DNA of 64,000 bases from Aurelia coerulea (taxonomy: Eukaryota > Cnidaria > Scyphozoa > Semaeostomeae > Ulmaridae): the NCBI GenBank assembly GCA_039566865.1, contig CM076947.1:23623501-23687500 (forward strand), read 5' to 3'. Positions 1 to 11,648 of the stretch are shown here, piece after piece. How positions within the stretch are numbered: the stretch's first letter is position 1; each line of letters opens with the position of its first letter. The notes beneath the pieces are model-generated. The model ran no database searches, was not told the DNA's origin, and saw only the letters and a list, made by a program, of their open reading frames with translations. The position numbers and the translations under genes are program-made.

Positions 1-99
1 CCAGGGGTGTCTGTTTAAGGCCCATTTCCACTTCAATCGCTATTCGCCAAATGAATGCGATTTGCGAATTCTGAATTCCAAATGCATGCCAATTCAATA

Positions 100-650
100 A
101 ACAAGGACATATTTTGTAAGTAATACAATAGCATCAGTTGCTTTTGTTCACACCTGAATTCAAAACGATTTGCGATTGCAGACAAAGGAAATTTTCTCAA
201 CCATTAATTCAAAACAAGCAAGCCACAAAAGTTTCTCTGAAACCCAAATAGCTAGCGTGCTCATTGTGCATTCCAGAAATTGTTTTTAAGAGCAGCATGA
301 GCATGTATCGAAAGAAGAAGAATATATCTACACATCTACCTCGGGCATTTCATTTGTTTGCTTAGAAGCCAATTAAAATGCCTACTGCTCAGCCTCTGAA
401 CCAAACAAATAGAATGCCTGAGGTAGACCTTTAGATATATCCTTTTTCTTTCAAAATATGCTTTTAAAAACAATTTCTGGAAAGCATACCGAGCGCGCTA
501 GCTACCTGGATTTCAGAGAAACTTTTGCGGTTTTGCTTGTTTTGAATTACTGGTTGAAGAATTTCCTTTGTCTGCAATCACTATTCGCTTTGAATTGAGC
601 TGTCAATCAAAAGCAACTCATGCTGTTGTCTTACACAATCTGTCCTTGTT
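100..650. mobile_element. Foldback MITE, MULE type, copy 1
   Basis: A 551-bp element built from two long inverted arms (about 100-378 and 400-650) around a short loop. The termini read AACAAGGAC inward from both ends. It is flanked by a perfect 9-bp direct repeat AATTCAATA (91-99 and 651-659). A 9-bp TSD is the hallmark of Mutator-like (MULE) transposition. It has no coding capacity and is non-autonomous. Related copies lie at 2532-3118, 11649-12223 and 48458-48966. The TSD and termini are seen directly; the MULE assignment is inference from TSD length. Confidence 0.85.
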
Positions 651-659
651 AATTCAATA

Positions 660-1630
660 CACATTTCAAACTTATTCATACAAATTTGAATTGTTTATTC
701 AGCCAATGAAATCTGTCTCCTTTTGATAGCACGTGCCACCTTTGTCTCTTTGTTTCGTAAAGTTGTTTTCTAATTGGCTGCCTTCAATCCGAGACAATGG
801 TTCACATGTGAACATTTGCAAGAAATCAAACATTGCGAACAGGTCAAAATCACATTGCTAACTTTCGCATGTGATTTGCATATGTCCACATGCAAATTTC
901 AAACAAAGGATCACATACAATTTGAGGAGATCATGACCTTGTTTGACCTTGTCCTAACCTTTGAAGAAAATGACATGAAGCTATCAGTAAGATTCCAAGC
1001 TACAACCAGTCTAACACAAGGTTTCCACAAGGCTAATAAGCATTTTTCGAGCCATTTACAAGGATACAGCAAGGCTTTTCTAGGCTAGAACAAGGTTACT
1101 AGAACAAGGTTACAAGACCATAACTACAAGGCTTGTACTGTACATAGCTGTTACCAGGCCTTGTATTTTTGTACTGGATGTAGCAATCTAATACCCTCAC
1201 TGTGTAACCTTGAACTCATATACAAAAGCCACAGCCAAAAATTACACCCATTATCCAAAAATAAAGTGTCCATGAAACAACTAACGGTCAAAGTAAACAA
1301 TTGCTGAAGTGCGTATCAATATCCTACTACATCGAATCCTAGTGCATGAAATATACAATCTTCAATGGAAGGTCTTTTTGCCCTAAAAATATCTAAAAGG
1401 GCATTGCCCATGTTTTCCTGATAGTTTGAAGGGCGTGGTCAGGAGAAGTGTTTCTGGTGCTTAACCTCCAGACCCTCTCATTTACAAAAGTCACTCAAAT
1501 GACTGTATCCGCACCCTGGGGCAGGTCAGGGTGTCAAAGCGTAAGAGCAAGAAAACTGCAAGGGCTACCAATGTCGTCAGAAACTTGACAACTATGTTTG
1601 ATATGAGGGGGTGCCATGTTGTTGCTGGCA
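660..1630. other. Intergenic stretch, no gene recognised
   Basis: An open frame of 104 codons (774-1088, plus strand) is present but resembles no family I know. It has no flanking splice signals or repeats to support it, so I do not call it a gene. The rest is AT-rich unique-looking sequence. Confidence 0.4.
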
Positions 1631-1770
1631 AGCCTGCGTGCATCCCCTACTGTTTCCGTTGAGATGGAAATTTCCGTTGAATTGAATTCATTTTCTGGGC
1701 CTCAGAAAATGAATTCAATTCAACGGAAATTTCCATCTCAACGGAAACAGTAGGGGATGCACGCCAGGCT
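1631..1770. repeat. Short near-perfect palindrome (foldback MITE)
   Basis: Two arms of about 66 bp (1631-1697 and 1703-1770) are almost perfectly complementary around a very short centre, with one indel near the outer end. The flanks carry GTTGCTGG and ATTGCTGG, an 8-bp direct repeat with one mismatch, which would fit an hAT-type TSD. It would extrude as a strong hairpin. Family assignment is inference. Confidence 0.6.
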
Positions 1771-2522
1771 ATTGCTGGTCCCCTTTGACGAAAAGCGCCA
1801 GGCCGCCACTGTTCTGAAATCTTTATATTTTCAGAATTAGATGGTTTTTTCAAGAAGCTTTGAAAAAATTAAAAGTATCGTAATTTCTTTACTTTTTTAT
1901 GGAAGGAATTTCAAGAAAATAATAGTTTATGAATGTCTACAAAATGGTATTGGTTGTTGGCATCAAGCAAAATGTCTTTTACTATCTTCCAGTTTATGAT
2001 TTAAAAATCTGATGATGTCACATCCTCAAATAAGTTGAAATATAAATAGACTATAATTTGGAAAATATTGATGATTTTACACATTTCCAGTGGTAGAATT
2101 ATAGCAAATTTATAAACATTTCTTCAGGCATTCAATCAAAATCAGATGTAACAGCAACACGCAAGTCTTTTTTATAAACATTGGACACACCATAGGCAGT
2201 TTCTAATCTAATGCTCATAAAAGAAAGTTGTATTGAAGAATCTTTAGTAAAATATTTATCTGCAGAAACTGATATAATGTAAAACAAAATAATTCACATA
2301 TGCTTGGACAAACAAATTTTTCAGTGGTACAATAAACAAAGCAAAATGGACTAAATATTAAAACCAGTAAGTCTGTTGCTTTTCTGTAGGGTTTAGGTTA
2401 CTAGACTAGGAATGGACTCTCGAATAGTTGAGTTGATTATAGTTACAATGTAATGTTTACCAATTATTGAGAGATCACCAGTGAGATTTAGCAAACTATA
2501 TTCAACCCAAATTGTGAAACTT
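1771..2522. other. Intergenic stretch, nothing recognised
   Basis: AT-rich sequence without a credible open frame, RNA gene or inverted terminus. Confidence 0.4.
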
Positions 2523-2531
2523 ACATAAGGG

Positions 2532-3118
2532 AACAAGGGACAGATTTGGTAAGACAATAGCACAAGTTGGTTTTGATTGACACCGCAATTCAAAGCGATT
2601 AGCGATTGCAGACAAAGGAAATTCTCTCAACCAGTAATTCAAAACAAGCAAAGCCGCAAGAGTTTCTCTGAAACCCTGGTAGCTAGCTCGTTCGTTGTGC
2701 ATTCCAGAAATTGTTTTTAGGAGCAAACATGTGCATAGATTGAAAGAAGGATATATCTACACATCTGCCTTGGGCATTTAATTTGTTTGGTTCAGAAGCC
2801 GATTGAGAGGCGTTCAATTCTCTTATTTTTTTGGGTGTAATGAAAACACTCACTGCTCGGCTTCTGAACCAAAGCAATAAAATTCCCAAGGTAGATGTGT
2901 AGATATATCCTTCTTCTTTCGATATATGCTCATGTTTGCTCTTGAAATAATTTATGGAATGCACAATGAGCGCATTAGTTACTCAAGTTTCAGAGAAACT
3001 TTTGCGGCTTTGTTTGGTTTTAATTTATGGTTGAGAGAACTTCCTTTGTCTGCAGTCGCTAATCGCTTTGAATTCAGGTATCATCTGACGCTATTGTGTT
3101 ACAAAATCTGTCCTTGTT
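2532..3118. mobile_element. Foldback MITE, MULE type, copy 2
   Basis: A 587-bp relative of the 100-650 element with the same AACAAGG termini and long inverted arms. It is flanked by ACATAAGGG (2523-2531) and ACCCAAGGG (3119-3127), a 9-bp TSD with two substitutions, so it is an older insertion than copy 1. The central loop differs from copy 1. Confidence 0.8.
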
Positions 3119-3189
3119 ACCCAAGGGTGCAAGGTTTTCCATCTTATTGGTAGTATCATTATGATATATAAACAATACATTAGCCTTGC

Positions 3190-3530
3190 ACACATAAATT
3201 TGACAGAATTCTCAAGGATTCTTTACATTCTGATAAGAATTCGTTAGTGGTATTATTTAAGACTGTCAAAAGTTTCAAGAAAGGATTTTAAACGTTTCTC
3301 AAGAATTCTTTGGTGTTTTTGGGCAGAAAACCAGAGTGTTAATGTGGACAAGCCTGCACTCACACATTGATGTGACAAGAATTTTAAAGAATGCTTAAAA
3401 ATTCTTGAGAATTTTAAGACTTTTTCATTATCATAAGAATTCTTGGAGGCATAAGAAAGACTGACAATTTTTCTAACCAAGAACTCTCAAGAAACTAAAA
3501 ATATTCTTATGAATTCTCGAGAATTGTAAG
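3190..3530. repeat. Cluster of degenerate AAGAATTCTTGAGAATT repeats
   Basis: Roughly ten imperfect, self-complementary copies of a motif around AAGAATTCTTGAGAATT occur on both strands in 340 bp, starting near AGAATTCTCAAGGATTC (3206) and ending near AATTCTCGAGAATTG (3522). It lies downstream of the first gamma-subunit gene. No TSD is evident. It may be an eroded foldback or a simple satellite-like expansion. Confidence 0.45.
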
Positions 3531-3926
3531 GCAGGAAAGGAAAATGATGTTGATGTGCGCAAGGCCTATGCTGTAGATAGTCAGGGTTGGTGATAAATAC
3601 GGTCCAAGACAACAAATTCAGGGGGGCTAGTCTTTACTTAGCACCTAAAACTTATGTGACATGAACTAGAGAACTTTACAAATTACTGGTTTGTCAAATC
3701 CATGAACAAAAACAGGTTTAAAGTGCCTACAATTTGTAAAATAATAACACATTAAAAAGTCAATGCATCTAGATAAATGCTTCTATCTAAACTTTCTGAA
3801 TTGGTAATGTTCCTATTGCTCCAACAAGTCTTTCCAATGTTAGAAGTCCTTTCCACAAGTGACATAGCTGCTTTCACTGCTTCATGGTTTCTTTACAAAA
3901 GTTGAATAAACCCCAATTAGACGTGC

Positions 3927-5133
3927 TCATAAAACAGAGCAAATTGGCTTCTTTGGTTTGTATGGATTGTCGCCTGCTTTGGATACAAGGAAGTCTGTTC
4001 TCTTTCCATTTTCACAAAATGCTATAATCCTGAAAAGAGAAAATAGTAACCAAATGTTAGACTGTTAACAGTTAAATGTGAAACTATATCAAAGGTTCTT
4101 AATTAAACCCAACTGGCATATGGAAATATAGGTGTTCCTAGACCGGTGAGGGTACTTAGTATATTTTGCTGACAGGATTTTTACTCCTTTCCTGGTATCA
4201 TTTTTCACCATTTTTTTCTTATGCCAGGTATCAAAAAGGCACCTTTTCTAGAGCCGGTTGTCAAAAGGGGTATTTTGTTAGAGATTGTTTCTCATTGTTT
4301 TCATTTCAGTGTAGTTTTTACGTTTTGGAGCATATCTTCTGAGGCTGCTTTTTTCTAAAGCCATTATTATTATTATCAATTTCTTTATCATTGGATTACA
4401 TAAAAAAATATAGCTAAAAGTAATCAGCTAATTAATTCCAACGTTAGTTAAAATTTTAAAATACAAATATGTTTTAAATAGATTAGCCAGAGCTATCATT
4501 TGGAGTAAAAAATTCTAGAGTTTGATGAGAAACTATTTCATTGAGTGCACACCCCTATATTAATGAAAGTCAACCTCAAATAATAATGAAAGTAAAATCT
4601 ACATTTCAAGGCTGGAAGACTGGGGCATTTGATGGGAGTTGCTTGCCAAGAATAAGAATGAAAACAAGTCCAATTCCAAGGGATTACTGGGGGTGTGAGA
4701 GGGGGTGATATCTGGAAATTGATTTGACTTCCATATAAGACTGGTTTTAATGAGCAACAACCTAAGTGCGTATCTAGATACCTCCAAAGGCAAAGAGATA
4801 TCTCCAAACAAAGGCAAAGTTTTCTCATCTCAGTCAGTACATGCAAGACCAACCAGGTCATTGATTGACGTTGACGTTGTTTGTTTTCTAGTTTAACAGA
4901 GAGTTAATTTGGCTCAACCAACAGAATTCAGTTTCTCAACCATTTGCTCGCCGTTGCCCAGCCAACGCCTTCAACCTTCAAATGACAGGGCCTAAACAAC
5001 ACGGTAAGGGCCTAACTTACTCTCTTGAACTTGAAGATACATTACTCCTCCCAATATCAACTTCCCGTCTCAATTGTTCGATCTGCTTTTGAAATTGATG
5101 GACTTGCTGTCCGTATCCTGCTTGTCCCAACAT
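3927..5133 (-). CDS. G-protein gamma subunit, two exons (gene 1)
   Basis: Exon 1 is 5133-5021 (113 nt) and exon 2 is 4029-3927 (103 nt). The 991-nt intron (5020-4030) has donor GTAAGT and a polypyrimidine-CAG acceptor, and splits a Glu codon in phase 2. The 71-residue product has the whole plan of a heterotrimeric G-protein gamma subunit: an N-terminal coiled-coil segment (IEQLRREVDIGRSNV, residues 18-32), the conserved helix ending AFCE (about 41-44), a DFLV segment in place of the usual DPLL, NPYK in place of NPFR, and a C-terminal CaaX box CSVL. A final Leu predicts geranylgeranylation. In this family the product pairs with G-beta and anchors it to the membrane. Length is normal for the family (about 65-75). 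The start is the only ATG before the coiled coil. The paralogue at 7139-8102 has an identical exon-1 length and intron phase. Family call is strong; the subtype is not assigned. Confidence 0.87.
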
Positions 5134-5330
5134 CTTTGTGGCTTATTTCTTCACCAGTTGTCAGCAATTTATTGTAAAATTTTGACACAGCTATTGCGTA
5201 TACCACTTCTTTCTGACAACTTTGTTATTCGATACCTACCATCCCACAATGCCTCGCTCATTAGCGGAAATATTTTGTCATTTGACACTTTTTGTTCTCA
5301 TAAGTTGTTCACAAAAGGAAGCGGAAACAA
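5134..5330 (-). promoter_or_regulatory. 5-prime flank conserved between the two gamma genes
   Basis: Upstream of the gene-1 ATG, blocks such as AAATATTTTGT (about 5268-5278) and GTTGTTCACAAAA (about 5304-5316) recur upstream of the second gamma gene (8131-8176). Here they are about 100 bp further from the ATG than in gene 2. This is either 5-prime UTR or promoter shared by descent. No TATA box is obvious. Confidence 0.4.
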
Positions 5331-5615
5331 ACTGATTGTCAATAGAGATGTTTGACTCGCTGAAAGTCTTGCTTGCAATGCGAGTATTGTTTGGCCAAGC
5401 ATAAAACTTACTTACGAATTAAGATTTTCGACCTATCTACGAATTTGACCGGGGTAATGTCTAGACAGAGCTTCATCATAGAACTTTGTCAAGCGCATCA
5501 CCAGGGAGTGGCCATCTCCACCCCAATTTTCTCTGGGTAGTATTTATTCCTAAGCAAAAACAGTCCAAAAATGGCTGGGAGTACCTTTTAAAATTTACTT
5601 CTTTACCAAATCCAC

Positions 5616-5763
5616 CAGGGCCGTAGGAAGCTGCTTCTGATTGGGGGGCAATTGTTCTTAAAACAATAGATAACAATACATCTAATTAATGCTTGTTACG
5701 TAGCACCATTCTTTTCAAAATTATTGGGGGCTTGAGCCCCCCTGCCCCCTTCCTATGGGCCTG
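5616..5763. mobile_element. hAT-type MITE
   Basis: A 148-bp element with termini CAGGGCCGTAGGAAG and CTTCCTATGGGCCTG (inverted, one mismatch). It is flanked by AAATCCAC (5608-5615) and AAGTCCAC (5764-5771), an 8-bp TSD with one change. CAG-type ends plus an 8-bp TSD indicate hAT. It sits between the two gamma-subunit genes. Confidence 0.8.
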
Positions 5764-5771
5764 AAGTCCAC

Positions 5772-6280
5772 CCACTTTTTTGGCCTGTGGCAACGCCCCT
5801 GAACTTTGTCCTGAAAATGTTCACAACTGTATAAGGATCGGCTAAGAATCCTTCCAGTAACTATGAGAACTCAAACTCTACTCTACCAGTTTAAAAAAGT
5901 TCAGGACTGGACTGGGCTAGATTCTTTGTTACTTGTAAAATATTGCGTTTCTGAAAGGCTGTGCAAAAGCATGGTCAAAAGTAACTGATAAATTGTCAGC
6001 TTTGGCAACCAGCTTGGCCAGTTCCCAAGTAGGACTAAATCAACCCAAATTTGTATCCATTACACGCAAAAATATCATTATAGGCTTCTGTTGGGACAGT
6101 AGGAAACATGGATGCAATTGCTTGAAGTAAAGGTATAAATGTGAAAAAAGTTGATACAGTAGACGTTTCTCATCCCTAAAAGCTTTGTTGAACAAAGAAT
6201 TCAAGGGGTACTGATAATTGTACCAAATGGTGAATGCCACAACTTTCCATATATTATGCAGAGTTACCCAAAAGAGTGCT
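5772..6280. other. Intergenic stretch, nothing recognised
   Basis: No supported gene or repeat. Confidence 0.35.
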
Positions 6281-6288
6281 AGCCAACC

Positions 6289-6530
6289 TGTGGCGGATTT
6301 AGGGGGCAATTGCCCCCTTTCGTGATGAAAACTTAGCTTGCCGCCTCTCTGTCTGTTTTGATTTAAATATGGGGGAAACATATAAATCAAGGTGTTATTT
6401 AGCAGAGAATTTTATTTTAAAAAGCATCCAAAAATTTGCGAGTGCCATTGGGGCGCTCACTTTCTATTATATTTTTGGCGCCCTTTTTGCACGTTGCCCC
6501 CCTTCAACTTCTGGCTGGATCCGCCCCTAA
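6289..6530. mobile_element. hAT-type MITE
   Basis: A 242-bp element with ends sharing GGCGGATYYAG in inverted orientation. It is flanked by a perfect 8-bp direct repeat AGCCAACC (6281-6288 and 6531-6538). Internal sequence is rich in short C or G runs. The 8-bp TSD supports hAT; the ends differ at the outermost few bases. Confidence 0.75.
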
Positions 6531-6538
6531 AGCCAACC

Positions 6539-7138
6539 CAACTTCAACTGAAAATTTCATGTAATAAACTCTCCCAAAGATTGGTTTTTGCCAATGCAGG
6601 TATTCTAGTACCTTCCTGCATCTTAAATAGGCTACTTATGCTTATATGAGAATGACAACCAGATGAAAAATAGTTAAGTTTAATGGATCCAAAAACTGCA
6701 TATCATTAGACAGTTAATAAATTGTGCTCTCAGTCAGAAGGCTTCAAATTACTTCAAATACTATTATTTTTCTGAAAGACTTTGAAGAAAGTTACTTGTG
6801 TTTTTGGGACACCTTGCGTACATAAAACAGTAGGGATTATCAAAATATCTAACGTAGCATGTCAAAGACAGTCAATGATAGAATGAAATTATTACAAAGT
6901 GATCAAGATGTTACAATAGCACTACAGAGCTATTCACAAAAGTTAGATATTGTTGCACATAAATAAATTGGCTGCTTGACTACATAAAGTACTGTTCAAT
7001 CCCCTTGACTGCATCCCAGATCCCTACGCACAGTTCCAATACATCTTCTAACATCTTATGATAAAATTCCATGGATTTACGGCTCCATAGTGCCTACTTC
7101 TGAGATGTTTACATCTTTCTTTTCTCGATTATCTCCAA
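6539..7138. other. Spacer downstream of gamma gene 2
   Basis: Probably holds the 3-prime UTR of the gamma gene at 7139-8102. A fragment TTTTTGGGACACCTTG near 6801 matches the ends of mariner MITEs seen elsewhere in this window. Nothing else is recognised. Confidence 0.35.
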
Positions 7139-8102
7139 TCAGAAGATCTTGCAAGGGTGACTGTCAGGTCGGAAAGGGTTTACTGAAGGAGGGATCTTTG
7201 TAACCAGTGGATCTGCTCTCCTCTCTCCTTCACAGAAAGCTACAATTCTGAAAGGAAAGGAATATAACATTAGAAAATAGAAAGCTGCTAAGTGTGGGCT
7301 TTTCATCCCATATTATTTGTGCACATTCCTGTGTGCAGAGTATGGCACTTGCACACCCGAGATTTCAATAGGCTGTTTAAAATAAACAATAGGGAACAAA
7401 AGAAATTCCTCCTTACACACCGGAGATCGTCGAAAAGTGCCGTACTCTGCAGACTGGTGCACATGCCTGCAAATGAATAAACATTTTTTGTTGCTCGAGT
7501 GCTCCAGAATTCATATATGATTAAGCTCTCCAGATTAACATAGTACAGCATTCTATTAGTATTTGTCCATCTTTGAAGGTTTTATTTCAACCAGAAGGAT
7601 TCATGGCATAGTGCCATCCTTTGGTTGGGCTTTGTTGTTGCAATTTTCATGGCCCATGAAAATGCCTTGCAAGACATGCTGCTGTTTGACAAGGATCCGT
7701 TAAATGGATCTCTTTCTAATCGTTCTCTTCAACGGCAATCGAGGCTCTTTGATTACAGACGGGATTTTGTGAAGAAAATCCTGTAAATTCTATTTCATGA
7801 CGTCCTCTTTATTTCATGGTCTTACATGTAACAACTACTGTATTTTGGCATATGATGATTGTTACGTATCTGAACCGTTCTGTTATGGGCAAAACCTTGC
7901 CTTCATGAGAAACGAAAGGACGAAGGAGCATGAGTCCTCTGGCTCGTTTATTAGGCCCATTTTACATCTGTACACACTGTTCAACTTACTCCCTCGAACT
8001 TGACGAAACTTGTTGCCTTTGTATCCGCACCTCTCTTTTCAGTTGTTCAATTTGCTTCTGGAATTGCTGAACTTGTTGACCGTATGTGTTTTGTCCAAAC
8101 AT
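7139..8102 (-). CDS. G-protein gamma subunit, two exons (gene 2)
   Basis: Exon 1 is 8102-7990 (113 nt) and exon 2 is 7247-7139 (109 nt). The 742-nt intron (7989-7248) has donor GTAAGT and acceptor TTTCCTTTCAG, phase 2, at exactly the same codon as in gene 1. The 73-residue product shows YGQQVQQFQKQIEQLKREV in the N-terminal coiled coil, then AFCEGERRADPLV. It carries a near-canonical DPL motif, a perfect NPFR motif and a CaaX box CKIF. A CaaX ending in Phe can be farnesylated or geranylgeranylated. This copy is closer to the family consensus than gene 1 (DPL and NPFR kept). Both lie head to tail on the minus strand about 2 kb apart, so tandem gene duplication is the simplest origin. Expected role: prenylated partner of G-beta at the plasma membrane. 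Confidence 0.9.
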
Positions 8103-8130
8103 TTTAACGGCGTCCTGCGTACTTTTACCG

Positions 8131-8190
8131 CAAATATTTTGTTGATTCGTTTTGATCACTTGGGTTGTTCACGAAAACAAGTTTAGCTAG
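8131..8190 (-). promoter_or_regulatory. Conserved 5-prime block of gamma gene 2
   Basis: Sequence just upstream of the ATG shares AAATATTTTGT and GTTGTTCACRAAA with the flank of gene 1, but lies only about 30-70 bp from the ATG. Likely 5-prime UTR or proximal promoter. Confidence 0.4.
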
Positions 8191-8260
8191 GCCCTGGAAT
8201 GAGATTAGCATCTTAAATGTCATGGATGTAAAGAAGCAAAGAGATGAATATATACATGCA

Positions 8261-8755
8261 GAATCTCTATAGTCCTGATAACCATGACATTTTCATCTCA
8301 TGTTTTTCATTTCATATATTCATAGGTTCAAGTACATGCACATAATACATACATAAAAGATATAATAGCTATGTACTCTAGAATACTGCTAGAAAACCAA
8401 CTTTGAAGCAAAACATGTTTTGTTCATCTTGATTCTGGAGTATTTCAGACCACCAAAAGACGCAATATTGATGGTTGTAATTTCAAAGGAGACCAACCAC
8501 ATTCACGAATCTCTATAGTCCTGATAACCATGACATTTTCATCTCATGTTTTTCATTTCATATATTCATAGGTTCTAGTACATGCACATAATACATACAT
8601 AAAAGATATAATAGCTATGTACTCTAGAATACTGCTAGAAAACCAACTTTGAAGCAAAACATGTTTTGTTCATCTTGATTCTGGAGTATTTCAGACCACC
8701 AAAAGACGCAATATTGATGGTTGTAATTTCAAAGGAGACCAACCACATTCACGAA
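8261..8755. repeat. Tandem duplication, 246-bp unit, two copies
   Basis: The unit beginning GAATCTCTATAGTCCTGAT starts at 8261 and again at 8507. The copies are almost identical (for example one A/T difference after ATAGGTTC), so the duplication is recent. It lies just upstream of gamma gene 2 and abuts the TTAA element that follows. Confidence 0.9.
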
Positions 8756-8764
8756 TAATCTTAA

Positions 8765-10186
8765 CCCTATCTGACCTGGGTGTTTTGAAACACTCAATGC
8801 CTGGGGGGGGGGGGCGGATTCCGCCCCCCTGTTTATCTCTGTTGTCATAAAAGATATGGCAGCCAAACTTGGCACAAAGGTAGTTCATTATATAAACAAT
8901 GAAAATTTGAAATCATAATCCAATTAGCGATGTTGTTGTTGTTGCTAGAGCATGATGATCATTATGATGTCATATGACGTCATATAAATGAAAGGTTGCT
9001 AAAAGGTCATGAAACTTTATTTTTCATAAAGAAATGAAAGATATAGATCAAAATATATATAAATTCTTAATTTAGACTTAATTGGACCAATTAAACATAA
9101 TTAAGAGAGATACAAAGTATGTTTTTCACAGAGTGCAGTATGAAAAATTGGTAACCATGGAGACAAGGCTAAAAATAGAATGTCCAAATTGTTGCAATTT
9201 TATTGCTCTATGATACAAAGTTAAACTTACGAAGTATCAGAGGCCTGCTGCATGTGTGGAAAACGGTGTAAACAAAAATGTACTAGGGGGGGGGGGCGGA
9301 ATCCGCCTGTAATAGGGATATTTTAAAGACGCAAAGGAATCCATAATCAGCACGAGCGGTTGCCGATGTAGACATGTACAAATGAAATGACAAATGTATA
9401 GAGCATCAATTCTTCCATAAACATCGCATTCTGTTACTTTCTTTACACACCAAGGTTAAATCTACTCTGTGGACTCGCAAGCCACTGAATAAGTACGCAT
9501 CAATACATCCAAAATGCACCAAAATCACAATAATTCACATCAAAATAATCACAGACAACAAGATCTTTCACAAGCATCCTGTGTCTCCCTTCTCGACTTA
9601 ACCTAGATCGTCCATGTCTGTTCTCTTCTCCTTCTCCCCGTCAACAATTAAGGATTACTCTATTTATCATAAAGTACACAAAAGAATAACACATGTAACG
9701 TCTCAAATCAACTAACGTAAACAAATGGGAAAACATGGTTCTACTTCAAAGGCGGTAGATGATTGTCAGATATCTATATTTCAAAGAAAAGTGATTTTAT
9801 TGACATTTGGACTAAATCAGCTTTGCTTCTGACATGCTTCTAACGAGTAAAGAGTTGAATAGTCATTTCGCTCAGGGGCAGTTAAAATAAATAAACTTAG
9901 TCTCGAAATAACAGTGACGCAAAACAGTTATAAAATCAATGCTTTGCCTACACAATACTTATTCCTATCGGGTAGTGTAATGTGTGAAATCTACCATTCC
10001 GACGGACATCAATAAACCAAATTCGAGTAAACAACCAAAATAACGTGGGAAAATGCTAGTAAGGAAAGTTTGTTGTCGTCATCTCCTTGGCTATATCTTA
10101 GAAATAAACGGGAATCATTATTCAAAACGAGGCAACGCAAATGTCTAAGTTGACCTTTATTACACGCCCCCCCAGGTCAGATAGGG
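8765..10186. mobile_element. TTAA-specific DNA element (piggyBac or Kolobok-like), 1.42 kb
   Basis: Termini are CCCTATCTGACCTGGG and its exact inverse, bounded on both sides by TTAA (8761-8764 and 10187-10190). TTAA TSDs occur in piggyBac and Kolobok elements. Inside are two GC hairpins, GGGCGGATTCCGCCC near 8810 and a similar one near 9293, and a TGACGTCA palindrome near 8978. No transposase frame is present, so it is non-autonomous. The element near 28.2-29.0 kb has the same architecture. Confidence 0.85.
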
Positions 10187-10190
10187 TTAA

Positions 10191-11319
10191 TTGGCAATTA
10201 GTATCTATTGGTTGATCAAGTTAACCCGTTAATCTGCTCGTACGTGCAAAACGTTGCGTCCTGAAATCGCTGTAGGAAATTGCATTCTGCGTAAATATAA
10301 CAAGCCTTCTGATTGACATATATATATTTAGAGGACTTTGCTCTGCGTATTCTTTGCAGCTCGTTACTGGCTGTCAGTGTAACATTTATGTTCATGTATG
10401 AAACATGTCTGCATTTATCTGCGACAGCTAAGCGACAGCTATGTTGCTTTATTTTTACTGTGTCATGGCCAAAAATCCGAAAGACTGAATTTCACCAAGT
10501 TACCAGTCAGTTCACAAGTATTTTTCACGAGAACAATGGAGCTTTGGGATCTTTTTAACCTGCGTGTCATACCCAAACAATACCCTAAGGGGTAGCATCT
10601 CATGTGCTTCAAGAACATTTCATAGTAACTTCCGGTAAATTCTTGAACCAAGCATCAATCTTTGCTACTGCAAACTAAAATGGAAACTTACTGCATATCA
10701 TATTCATCGCTTTTATGTACATAAAGGTGATGACAGAGTACAAACAAAGCAACATATGTAACTCAAACTCCTTACATATATGAATGATTGAAGTTCTCGC
10801 AGCAAATAACTACCTGCAAAGAATACCTATAGCAGGCTTATTAGGATCTAGTCTCATGGTCAGAAGGGCCTCCTTTATGATATGGCTTTCAAATCAGATA
10901 AGATCGTTGAACGTTGTACATACATGTCGTACGTCAGCTGCAGATGAACCAGCAATTTATAAAGTCGTTTGATGAAGACAAAGCTAAGTATGGTGGTAAT
11001 CTATAACTAGGACAAAATGCCTACACATGCTATTGCTCCTCTGCCAATACAAAATTAGATACGCACGTGTGAAAATCATCACAAAAACTACAGTAATTTT
11101 AGGCATGCAAATGCAACTCTAGAGCTAGCTATTTATTTCTGTCAACCGAAATGATGTGGTCTTAAAGAATTTCGTGACTTTGGCGTGTTTTCAATCTTCC
11201 ATCTCAGATCAAAATCGTTCTCCTCTAAAAATCTTCAATCAAAGATTAAATATTTCCTGCAACGCCACTTTTTGATTGTTGGTCCCTCAGACCGCATTCT
11301 GTAACGTAACATTACAGCA
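10191..11319. other. Intergenic stretch, nothing recognised
   Basis: Several short open frames on both strands but none resembles a known protein or has convincing splice context. Confidence 0.35.
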
Positions 11320-11327
11320 TATTTCCT

Positions 11328-11509
11328 CATCGGCGTAGGGGAAGATAAAATTTGGGGGGGGGCTGCCCGACAAAAAAATCCATTGTTTGAGAAAATTTTG
11401 CCCGACTTGAGGCGGATTTCTGCCCGATTATGGCTGATTTTTGCAAATTTTTCTGACGTTGGGGGGGGGGGCTGCAGCCCCCTCTAGCCCCCTATCTCCT
11501 ACGCCTATG
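11328..11509. mobile_element. hAT-type MITE, copy 1
   Basis: A 182-bp element with ends CATCGGCGTAGGGG and CTCCTACGCCTATG (inverted), flanked by a perfect 8-bp TSD TATTTCCT (11320-11327 and 11510-11517). A second copy is at 16473-16648. Internal G-runs and C-runs could pair. Confidence 0.85.
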
Positions 11510-11648
11510 TATTTCCTCATATTTCGAGGAAGGTGCAATAAAATTGCACTGATCTTTCTTAGCATTCTCATGGCATAATTTCGACAATCGCACAACAAAT
11601 TCATGAAGCATATCAAGAACCGTGAGTCAGTTCTAAGATCCTTTGATT

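Noticed and set aside
774..1088. 104-codon plus-strand frame
   Set aside because: No family resemblance, splice context or conservation available; it could be chance.
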